From positions 1 to 37,310 of the forward strand of contig CAYTZW010000011.1 in NCBI GenBank assembly GCA_964442785.1: 37,310 nucleotides of DNA. The letters run 5' to 3'. The stretch comes from SIG223 sp964442785. Its GTDB lineage: Bacteria; Bacillota_I; Bacilli_A; RFN20; DUOF01. Made by a program: the position numbers and the translations under genes. The notes beneath the pieces are model-generated. The model saw only the letters and a list, made by a program, of their open reading frames with translations, searched no databases and was not told the DNA's origin. Below are positions 27,045 to 35,500 of the stretch, piece after piece; positions within the stretch are counted from its first letter, which is position 1, and each line of letters begins with the position of its first letter.

Positions 27045-27244
27045 AAAGAGATTTCATTAAGTTTTATAAGTTCTACTACTGCTTGAGCACGACCTTTAAC
27101 TCCTAGTCTTTGCATAACATTGGATATGTGATTTCTAACAGTTTTTTCACTTATGAATAATAAATCTGCAATTTCTTTAGTCGATTTATTTTCAATAAGA
27201 AGACTAAAAACCTCTTTCTCTCTTTTGGTAAGCACCGATGGCAT
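27041..27244 (-). CDS. gerE: GerE-type LuxR-family sporulation regulator (67 aa)
   Basis: The protein is almost entirely a LuxR/GerE helix-turn-helix with no receiver domain. LTKREKEVFSLL, STKEIADLLFISEKTVRNHI, MQRLGVKGRAQAVVEL and a C-terminal EISL closely match Bacillus subtilis GerE, a 74-residue DNA-binding protein that tunes late mother-cell sporulation genes together with SigK. The N-terminus is slightly shorter. GAGGAGG precedes the ATG at a rather long distance, and a SigK-like promoter lies upstream. The position between uvrC and gerM supports orthology. A stand-alone regulator of this kind suggests a sporulation programme. Confidence 0.93.
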   Translation of the reverse strand: MPSVLTKREKEVFSLLIENKSTKEIADLLFISEKTVRNHISNVMQRLGVKGRAQAVVELIKLNEISL

Positions 27245-27274
27245 AATATATTTGCTAACCTCCTCGGACTAATA

Positions 27275-27302
27275 TATATTATGCAAGACAGTGGAATTTG
27301 GT
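27275..27302 (-). promoter_or_regulatory. SigK-like promoter of gerE
   Basis: On the minus strand GCATAATATA (27275-27284) matches the SigK -10 form GCATAnnnTA. ACC (27300-27302) stands 15 bases upstream, consistent with the short AC-type -35 of SigK promoters. In Bacillus subtilis gerE is transcribed by SigK. AT-rich DNA makes chance matches possible. Confidence 0.5.
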
Positions 27303-27322
27303 TATTAAGTCAAAAGCACATT

Positions 27323-29071
27323 TTATTGAAGTTTCTCCTTAATTTCTTTAGCAACTTCAATCGGAACATATTGAGATAATTCTTCAACACTAGCATTAAT
27401 TATATTATTTATAGTTTTATATATTGCTAAGAGTTTTTCTTTTCTTACTTTTCCTAATCCTTTTATATTATCAAGAGAAGAAGAAATCAGAGATTTAGAA
27501 CGAGTTTTTTGATGATATGTAATCGCATATCGATGTACTTCATCTTGTAATTTCATTAAAAATAAAAATAATGGGTCATCTTTATTTAAGATTACTTCTT
27601 CTTCGTTTAGGTCAATAATGGCTCTTGTTTGATGCTTTTCATTTTTGGCTAGTCCAATTATGGCAACATTAATTTTCATTGAATTAGCAACTTCTTTAGC
27701 AATATGAAGCTGAGTTATACCTCCGTCAACTACCAATAAATCCATTAAAGGTGCTTCTCCTATTAAATATTTATATAACCTTTTATAAACAACTTCTTTA
27801 GTAGACTCTAAATCATTCATTGAGTTTAAGTTATTCAAACGATATTTTCGATAATCTTTTTTTGAAGGAATACCATTGATAAAAGTAACAATTCCAGCTA
27901 CTAAATTAGTTCCTGCAGTATGCGAATTATCAATCATTTCAATTCTTTCTAATTTTTCTAAACCTAATAATTTTTTCAAATCTTCCATTAATAAGTAATT
28001 ATCTTGATATTTTTTACTTCCTAACAATTTTTGTTCCATTGCCTTGATAGCGTTGTTTGCTACCATAGAAACTATCTCATTGTATCTTCCACGAGTTGGA
28101 AATAAAACCGTAGTTTGAAAAACTTCTTCTAATAATTCTTTATCTAAAATATGAGGAACAATAATATTTCTAGGAACAATATGACTAAGATAAAATTGAT
28201 TTAAATAGGAATAAAGAGCGTCTTCAATACTATCAAAATAAGGTAGAACTTCATCTTCTTTAGCAATTAAAAGCCCATTTCTATAAATAAGAGTAGAAAA
28301 AGCAATATATCCATCTTGAGTATGAAATCCAAATACATCACAATCTTTCAAAGTTGAAGATTCGACATTTTGTTTCTCATTTATATGTTCTAAATAATCT
28401 AACATATTTTTATACTCTAAAGCTTGTTCGTAAAGCATTTTTTCACTGGCTTCTTTCATTTTAGAAGTCAAGATTTTCTTTATTTTACTATTTTCTCCAT
28501 TTAAAAAATCAATAACTTCTTTTACTATCTTTTTTTCTTCTTCTCCTACCTTATTGATGCAAGGTGCTAAGCATTGATTCGTATGATAATACAAACAAGG
28601 TTTAGGAGGAATATTTTGACATTTTCTCAAAGGATAAATTTGATTTATCAGATTTAAAACTTTCCTTGCAGCACTAGAATCAGAATAAGGACCAAAATGA
28701 CGTCCTTTTCTTTTATCAACTTTTCTGACAATTCTTAATCTTGGGTGTTCCTCATTAGTTAAAAGGATATAAGGATAATGAGAGCCATCTTTTAAAAGAA
28801 TATTATATTTAGGCATATGTTTTCTAATTAAATTCAACTCTAAAAGTAAACACTCTTTTTCATTTTTGGTAACAATGTAATCAAAATCATCAATATCGGC
28901 AACTAAAAGAGCCGTCTTACCATTAACGGCACGATTAAAATATTGGCTGACACGATTTTTAAGTTTTTTAGCCTTCCCTACATAAATAATACGACCGTCT
29001 TTATCTTTCATTAGATAACAACCTGGTTCAAGAGGCAATATTTCAAGTTTTCTTTTAATATTTTCTTTCAT
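27323..29071 (-). CDS. uvrC: Excinuclease ABC subunit C
   Basis: UvrC makes both incisions around DNA lesions held by UvrB in nucleotide excision repair. From the ATG at 29071 the protein has 582 residues, a normal length. Visible are the GIY-YIG nuclease (PGCYLMKDKDGRIIYVGKAK, then NRVSQYF and KNEKECLLLE), a four-Cys region near 150-175 (CQNIPPKPCLYYHTNQCLAPC, split here only by normal residues), a UVR motif near 200-235, an RNase H-like second nuclease (EMIDNSHTAGT, LLVVDGGITQL) and a helix-hairpin-helix end (IKGLGKVRKEKLL). The start lies one base after the mutS2 stop, so translation is probably coupled; longer in-frame starts inside mutS2 are less likely. Confidence 0.96.
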   Translation of the reverse strand: MKENIKRKLEILPLEPGCYLMKDKDGRIIYVGKAKKLKNRVSQYFNRAVNGKTALLVADIDDFDYIVTKNEKECLLLELNLIRKHMPKYNILLKDGSHYPYILLTNEEHPRLRIVRKVDKRKGRHFGPYSDSSAARKVLNLINQIYPLRKCQNIPPKPCLYYHTNQCLAPCINKVGEEEKKIVKEVIDFLNGENSKIKKILTSKMKEASEKMLYEQALEYKNMLDYLEHINEKQNVESSTLKDCDVFGFHTQDGYIAFSTLIYRNGLLIAKEDEVLPYFDSIEDALYSYLNQFYLSHIVPRNIIVPHILDKELLEEVFQTTVLFPTRGRYNEIVSMVANNAIKAMEQKLLGSKKYQDNYLLMEDLKKLLGLEKLERIEMIDNSHTAGTNLVAGIVTFINGIPSKKDYRKYRLNNLNSMNDLESTKEVVYKRLYKYLIGEAPLMDLLVVDGGITQLHIAKEVANSMKINVAIIGLAKNEKHQTRAIIDLNEEEVILNKDDPLFLFLMKLQDEVHRYAITYHQKTRSKSLISSSLDNIKGLGKVRKEKLLAIYKTINNIINASVEELSQYVPIEVAKEIKEKLQ

Positions 29072-29072
29072 T

Positions 29073-31358
29073 TTATTTAAACTCAACAATGGTAGCTCCC
29101 ATACCACCATCATTGGCTCCTCCATAATGATAAGTTTTCACATATTTGTTATTTTTTAATATTTCGTGAGTTAAATTTCTTAAAGTTCCCGTTCCAAAAC
29201 CGTGAATAATTCGCACAATTTTTAGTGAAGAAGATAAAGCAGCATCTAAATAAGCAATAATGTTCGCTTTGGCATCTTCATACCTTTGCCCAATAATATT
29301 AAGTTCAGGACTAACCGTTTTAAAACTTTTAATTTGATGATGCGATTTACTCCTTTTAGTATCTTTTTGATTAGTAAAAGGTTCTAAATCCGCTTTATCA
29401 ATATTTATTTTCATATTATCAAGCACCACTAAACACAAATTATTTTTAATACTTTCAATAGTTCCTACCCGACCTAAAGATTTCACATAAACTTCATCAT
29501 TTTTAGCAAAATCAAAATCTGTTTTCTTTTCTTCTAATTCTAAAAACTTCTTTTCTAAATCTCCTTTTGCTTTAATATATTTATGTTCTTTAGTTTCACT
29601 TGATAAAGAAAGAAGCATTTGGTCAATTTCTTCTTTTGCTTCATTAACATATTCATTTATTTTTTCATTAGCGGTAGTTTTAACTTTATTTAATTGATTA
29701 ACAAGGTCATCATTTATTTCTTTTTGTTGCCAAATTTTCTTTTCTAAATCTTCTTTTAGGAAAACTATTTCCTTATTTTTTTCTTCAAGTTCACTTCTTA
29801 ATTTTTCTAAATTTTCCAAAGATAATTCCACTGAAGAAGAAAATTGTTTCTTAAACTCAATGGCCTTATCAATTATTTCTTTTTTAATTCCCATATTTAA
29901 AGCTATTTCATAGGCATAAGAATTACCAGTGGAATTGGCAATAATCTTATAAGTTGGAACTAAATTTTTTAAATTAAATTCCATACTTACTAAACAGCAA
30001 GAAGAATTGTTTAAAGCATAATTTTTTAAATTAGCGAAGTGCGTTGTAACAATACATTTTATAGAATGATTAATAAGATAATCACAAATAGAAACCGCTA
30101 ATGCTTCTCCCTCTTTGGGGTCAGTCGAAGAACCTAATTCATCTAAAATAACAAAATCTTTATCAGTGGCTTCATTTAAAATCGTTTTCAAATTCAAAAG
30201 ATGACTAGAAAAAGTTGATAACGAATTAATAATTGATTGATTATCTCCTAAATCAACATAGTAATTTTTAAAAATTCCCATAGTAGCACTAGTAGCAAAA
30301 ACAAAAAGTCCCATTTGCATCATTAAAGAAGCTAAAGCGATTGATTTAAGCAAAACTGTCTTACCACCAGCATTAGGACCACTTATCAATAATAGATTTT
30401 TATTAAAAGTCAAATCATTAGTAACAACTTTTTCTTTACTAATAAAAGGGTGTCTTAAACCTTTAAAAGACAAATCTTTATCATTAGTAACTATTGGTTT
30501 ACAGCAATCATTTCTATACGCATAAATAGCCTTAGCAAACAAATCATCAATTTTCAAGATAATTTCATAGTTAGTTTTTAAAGATAAAATGCTATCTTTA
30601 ACTATTTTACTTAAATGGACTAAAATATTTTGAATTTCTTCTTGATATTGTTCTTCTAAATTACTAATTCTATTATTAACTTCATAGGCAATTTCAGGTT
30701 CAATATAAGATGTTTTTAAAGACGAAGAAGAATCCACAATAATTCCCTTTATAGCATATTTATGAGTATTTAAAACTGGAATAACATATCTTCCATTTCT
30801 CATAGTCAAACTACCAACAATAATGGAACTATTTTCTCTTGTTAAATCATTTAACTTTTTCTTTAAAAAAGATAATTCATTTTCAATTTTCATTTTAATA
30901 TTAAAAAGTTTTGGAGAAGCATCTTCTCTTATTTGGAAATTATAATTAAAAATTTTATCAAAATTGTTTTTTAAATTTTTTAAATCCTCTAAATTTTTCA
31001 TCATTTGAAGAACGATGTTATTTTCATTTATATTGTTTCTTTTAATAAAATCTCTAGTTTGAATAGAAGCATTAATGAGTTTATAAATATTTTTAAATTC
31101 TTCCATATTTAAGATATAATCTTTTTCAATTAAATCTAATAGACTAGAAATATCATCAATAAAATCAAGACTAGGAGAACCAAAATGAGCTTGAATTTCA
31201 TAAGCATTTTCTAACAAATCTAAAGAATTATTAATGCTTTCTATATCCGTACTATATTGCATATTTAAAATATCTTGTCTTGTTTTTTGACAATAAGCAA
31301 GATTACTTATTTCCTTTTTTATTACATCAATATCTAATATCTCATATATGCTTTTCAT
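29073..31358 (-). CDS. mutS2: MutS2 family ATPase with Smr domain
   Basis: MutS2 limits homologous recombination and, in Bacillus subtilis, acts on collided ribosomes. The 761-residue protein has the MutS core and clamp, Walker A GPNAGGKT (residues 327-334), Walker B VILDELGSSTDP (about 403-414), a long coiled coil (about 515-620) and a C-terminal Smr domain (about 680-761) with HGFGTGTLR. The LDLR motif of Smr, linked to nuclease activity in other MutS2 proteins, reads LNII here, so the nuclease may be weak or lost. GGGAGG precedes the ATG. It is the first gene of the mutS2-uvrC pair and diverges from rnhC. Confidence 0.95.
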   Translation of the reverse strand: MKSIYEILDIDVIKKEISNLAYCQKTRQDILNMQYSTDIESINNSLDLLENAYEIQAHFGSPSLDFIDDISSLLDLIEKDYILNMEEFKNIYKLINASIQTRDFIKRNNINENNIVLQMMKNLEDLKNLKNNFDKIFNYNFQIREDASPKLFNIKMKIENELSFLKKKLNDLTRENSSIIVGSLTMRNGRYVIPVLNTHKYAIKGIIVDSSSSLKTSYIEPEIAYEVNNRISNLEEQYQEEIQNILVHLSKIVKDSILSLKTNYEIILKIDDLFAKAIYAYRNDCCKPIVTNDKDLSFKGLRHPFISKEKVVTNDLTFNKNLLLISGPNAGGKTVLLKSIALASLMMQMGLFVFATSATMGIFKNYYVDLGDNQSIINSLSTFSSHLLNLKTILNEATDKDFVILDELGSSTDPKEGEALAVSICDYLINHSIKCIVTTHFANLKNYALNNSSCCLVSMEFNLKNLVPTYKIIANSTGNSYAYEIALNMGIKKEIIDKAIEFKKQFSSSVELSLENLEKLRSELEEKNKEIVFLKEDLEKKIWQQKEINDDLVNQLNKVKTTANEKINEYVNEAKEEIDQMLLSLSSETKEHKYIKAKGDLEKKFLELEEKKTDFDFAKNDEVYVKSLGRVGTIESIKNNLCLVVLDNMKINIDKADLEPFTNQKDTKRSKSHHQIKSFKTVSPELNIIGQRYEDAKANIIAYLDAALSSSLKIVRIIHGFGTGTLRNLTHEILKNNKYVKTYHYGGANDGGMGATIVEFK

Positions 31359-31471
31359 ATTCTTACCTCCCTATAATGATAACAAATTTATAGACTTCTT
31401 GCCATATTTATTGTAAAATAAGCGATTTTTAATTTTCTCGTTAATTAAAAGTTTTTTTCTTTTCCATTTTG

Positions 31472-31493
31472 TGATATACTTTAGTCAGGTGAT
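31472..31493 (+). promoter_or_regulatory. Extended -10 promoter and ribosome site of rnhC
   Basis: TGATATACT gives an extended -10 (TATACT at 31475-31480), with only a T run at the -35 position. AGGTGAT (31487-31493) lies 4-5 bases before the ATG at 31498, so the leader is very short. Confidence 0.5.
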
Positions 31494-31497
31494 ACCA

Positions 31498-32382
31498 ATG
31501 GACAAAACTATATTTTCAGTTCAAATTGCTGAAAGAAACATCGAAAAATTCAAATTTTTCTACAGCGACCGTATTCAAAAATCAGATGAAGAATATGTCA
31601 AATATATAATAAGAATGCCAGAATGTACCATAAAAGTTTATAATTCTTGGAAAGTTGTTTTTAGTGGTGTAAGTGCTTATGAAGAAGCTCTTTTATGGGG
31701 CTATCAAGAAAACACTTGGAAAACTGAAACAACTCATATTGGAAGTGATGAAGTTGGGACAGGAGATTATTTTGGACCAGTATGTGTTTGTGCTGCTTAT
31801 GTAACTGAAAACGATATTGAATGGCTTGACCAATTAGGAGTCAAAGATAGTAAAAAAATCAAAGATGAACAAATAATGAAAATAGTACCTATTCTTTTAA
31901 AAAGAATAACCTATTCACAATTATCACTAAGTAATGACAAATATAATTTATTAGTGAAAAAAGGATTTAATCAAGGAATGATAAAAGCTTATCTACATAA
32001 TCAAGCTTTTGTTAATTTAAGAAAAAAAACTAATGACAACAAATGCTTAACAGTTTTAGATTTGTTTGTTAATGAAACCCGTTATTATGAATACTTAAAA
32101 AACGAAAAAATTGTTGCTAAAAATATTCACTTTGAAACAAAAGCAGAATCATATTATCCTGCAGTAGCCGTAGGCTCAATGATAGCAAGATATTCATATA
32201 TCTTAAAGATGAATAAATTATCAAAAGAACTAGGGCTTGAATTACCAAAAGGAGCAGGAGATAAAGTAGATGAAGTTGCTGCACAAATCATTGAAAAATT
32301 TGGTTATCAAAAACTAGAAGAAATCGCTAAAATACATTTTAAAAACACGGAAAAAGCATTAGAAATTATAAATGAAAAATAA
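31498..32382 (+). CDS. rnhC: Ribonuclease HIII
   Basis: RNase HIII cuts RNA in RNA-DNA hybrids and is typical of Bacillota. An N-terminal TBP-like substrate-binding domain (about residues 1-75) precedes the RNase H fold. The fold carries GSDEVGTGDYFGPVCV (catalytic Asp and Glu), GVKDSKKI, VLDLFVNE (third acidic residue) and KAESYYPAVAVGSMIAR (fourth). The 294-residue length fits. The ATG at 31498 is chosen over a GTG 27 bases upstream because AGGTGAT lies directly before it and the GTG falls in the -10 region. It diverges from mutS2; rnhC and mutSB are also near neighbours in Bacillus subtilis. Confidence 0.96.
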   Translation: MDKTIFSVQIAERNIEKFKFFYSDRIQKSDEEYVKYIIRMPECTIKVYNSWKVVFSGVSAYEEALLWGYQENTWKTETTHIGSDEVGTGDYFGPVCVCAAYVTENDIEWLDQLGVKDSKKIKDEQIMKIVPILLKRITYSQLSLSNDKYNLLVKKGFNQGMIKAYLHNQAFVNLRKKTNDNKCLTVLDLFVNETRYYEYLKNEKIVAKNIHFETKAESYYPAVAVGSMIARYSYILKMNKLSKELGLELPKGAGDKVDEVAAQIIEKFGYQKLEEIAKIHFKNTEKALEIINEK

Positions 32383-32402
32383 AAAAACTTTTAAAATTTT
32401 TT

Positions 32403-32464
32403 AAGATTTTCGATAAAAAGCATATATAACTAAAGTTATATATGAAAAAAAGAAAATCTTTTTT
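32403..32464 (+). terminator. Nested hairpin terminator of rnhC
   Basis: An inner perfect 10-base-pair stem, CATATATAAC/GTTATATATG (32421-32444), sits within an outer 9-base-pair stem, AAGATTTTC/GAAAATCTT (32403-32411 and 32452-32460). A T run ends at 32464. Confidence 0.85.
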
Positions 32465-32548
32465 GTTTTCCTTATATATATATATATATATAATAGTACT
32501 CGTAGAGAAGATATGCACTTTTGGTAAGAAAGGCGTAATCTGGGGGTG
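32463..32548 (+). promoter_or_regulatory. (TA)10 tract with promoter-like element before the third giant gene
   Basis: Twenty bases of alternating TA (32473-32492) run into TATAAT (32489-32494). TTGTTT (32463-32468) would be a -35 at a long 20-base spacing; loss of one or two TA units would bring it to 18 or 16. A leader with a small possible stem (AGAT-ATGC with GCGT-AATCT) and the ribosome site GGGGGTG (32542-32548) follow. The tract could also serve as several alternative -10 boxes. Confidence 0.5.
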
Positions 32549-32554
32549 TTATTT

Positions 32555-35500
32555 ATGAAAAAGGGAAATCGAGTAGGAATAATTTTATTCTCGTTGTGTT
32601 TGGCTTTTATAAGTCTATTTGTTTTGTCAAATAATATGGCAAAAGCATCAGATTATGACGGCAATGATGGTGTAAATTTTGGAAATGCTGCTGCTGTCTT
32701 AGTTACAGATACAGATGAAGTTACTTGGTCAGCTAATGGAATGTCTGACCAAAGTAATTGGGAGATTGAATATACTGCATATGTAATAGAAGGTGGTTAT
32801 GCCTCTTTATTCATTTACACTGATGACGGTATGTTTGAGGCTTCAAGTGATGCTAATTATGTAATACATTCTTATTCTGGTTCTGATCCTTCTAGTGGTA
32901 GTATAAATGGACAATACGAAATCAAAATATATGAAGGTACATTTACCATAGTTGTTGTTGATGTTGAACTTATTAATGGAACTTATACTTATAGTTGGGT
33001 ATGCCAATTAACTTTGACTGTTGAGGTATCAACATCTGCTCCTGTATGGTATACGGCAAATGTTTCTTCTATTAAAGCAGGTGCATCTGTATATGTTCAA
33101 TTAACAAGTACCGCACCAATATATAATTACAGTAGTTCTACCTTCTACAAATATGGTTGGTCTACTTCTTCTACAACAAATCCTTCTACGTGGCTAACAA
33201 CTTTTAGTAGTAGAACTTCCACAAAGATATCTTTCAACGCTACTGCTCCTTCTCCTACAACTAACACTACTTATTATTTATGGATTTATAATCGTGGGGA
33301 AGATACTTCTGGAAATGTATCAACTTTTAGTGGAAAAACACCTTATTATCAAGGAACGGCATATAATAGTTATGTAAAATACCAATATACAATAACCGCT
33401 ACTGACACAACCCCACCTGTTGTCAGAGCAGACTCATCAAGCGGTACAATTATATCAGCAGGAAGTACCACTAATTATCCAGCTTCTAGCAAAACATTTT
33501 ATTTTTCAGATGCTGGGTCAGGATACTCATATGCTTCATTTGTAATATATGACGGAAATAATAAAACAACAACAACCACTAATAGTTCATATACATTTAC
33601 TACTATAAATGTTAACATTATGGTGGCTGTGTATGATAAAGCAGGAAATAGTACACATTTTGAATTTTACTTAATGCCAAATAAGCCTACAATAAGTTGT
33701 AATGGAACAGAAGTAAGTTACACGAGTACAAATTACTTCAGTTCTTGTACATTAAGTTTTGCCTCACCTTCTAATTCATCAGCACAAAATTTAACAAAAT
33801 ATATTATAATCGATGAAACAGCAGATACTTCTACTTCTAAATCCCTTAATGTTTATTCATATAGCTATGGTTCTTTATCAGAAGGTACTTATATTGTCAG
33901 TATTTATGATAATGCAGATCATATCGTTGAAACAGAAATAATTGTTGATGCCACAGCTCCAACTTACACAAGTTATACAGGTGGAAGTAGTAGTTGGGTA
34001 TATAGTGCTACACTTACTATAAAAGGTGCTAGTGATACAGGTTCAGGACTTGCTTCTACTCCATATTGTTTCACTACTTCCAGTAGTAGTAGTGGTTGTT
34101 CTTGGACAAGTTCTTCTACTTTATCTATTACTAGTACAACTAATACTTATTATTATGCTTTTATAAGAGATGCTGTAGGTAATGTTAAAAGTGCAGGTTC
34201 TCAACAAGTTAAGGTTGATAGAACCGCTCCAACTTACACTAGTTATACAGGTGGAAGCAGTAGCTGGGTATATAGTGCTACACTAACTATAGCAGGTGCT
34301 AGTGATACAGGGTCTGGTCTTGCTTCTACTCCATATTGTTTCACTACTTCAAGTAGTAGTAGCAGTTGTGGTTGGACAAGTTCTTCTACTTTATCTATTA
34401 CTAGTACAACTAATACTTATTATTATGCTTTTATAAGAGATGCTGTAGGTAATGTTAAAAGTGCAGGTTCTCAACAAGTTAAGGTTGATAGAACCGCTCC
34501 AACTTACACTAGTTATACAGGTGGAAGCAGTAGCTGGGTATATAGTGCTACACTAACTATAGCAGGTGCTAGTGATACAGGGTCTGGTCTTGCTTCTACT
34601 CCATATTGTTTCACTACTTCAAGTAGTAGTAGCAGTTGTGGTTGGACAAGTTCTTCTACTTTATCTATTACTAGTACAACTAATACTTATTATTATGCTT
34701 TTATAAGAGATGCTGTAGGTAATGTTAAAAGTGCAGGTTCTCAACAAGTTAAGGTTGACAGAACCGCTCCTGTTGTAAAAAATGTTACTGTTACTAACTC
34801 AAGTAATGGTAACTGGACAAATGGAAGTGTAACAATTACTTTAAGTGGTGCAAGTGATGATCATAGTGGTTTTTCTAAATATCAATATAGTTATGATAAA
34901 TCTACTTGGAATAATGACTGGAGTAGTGTAAGTACTACTAGTACAACAGGTGTATGGAGTGCTGAAAATAATAAAACTGTTTATTTTAGAGTTATGGATA
35001 ATGTAGGTAACACCGCTTTAGTAGATACTATAACTTATGTCAAAATTGATAAAACTGCTCCTGTTAAAACTAATGTAACAGTTACCAATTCAAGTAATGG
35101 TAATTGGACTAATCAAGGTGTAACAATTACTTTAAGTGGTGCTTCTGATGCTCTTAGTGGTTTTGCAAAATATCAATATAGTTATGATAAATCCACTTGG
35201 AATAATGACTGGGGTGGCAGTTCTACTGCTGATAAAACAACAGGTTCTTGGAGTGCTCAAAGAAATAATATTGTTTATTTTAGAGTAGTCGATAATGCTG
35301 GTAATACAGCTTTAATTGATCAAACAACTTATATTAGGATTGATACTACTGCTCCTACTTACACTAGTTATACAGGTGGTGGTGATGCTTGGGCAACAAG
35401 TACAACTCTATCAATAAACGGTGCTGCTGATGCTAGTTCTGGCCTTGCTTCTTCTCCATATTGTTTTGTATCAAGTAGTTCTACTACTGCTCCTGGATAT

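Noticed and set aside
26818..27057. Open frames running through the N run on both strands
   Set aside because: They exist only because N codons are read as open; the gap is an assembly artefact and the true interval holds the gerE terminator and the gerM leader.
29072..29125. Longer uvrC start inside mutS2
   Set aside because: The extra residues read the end of mutS2 in another frame; UvrC proteins normally begin close to the residues encoded from 29071.
31471..31497. GTG at 31471 as the start of rnhC
   Set aside because: It lies in the -10 region and lacks a ribosome site; the ATG at 31498 has AGGTGAT directly before it.
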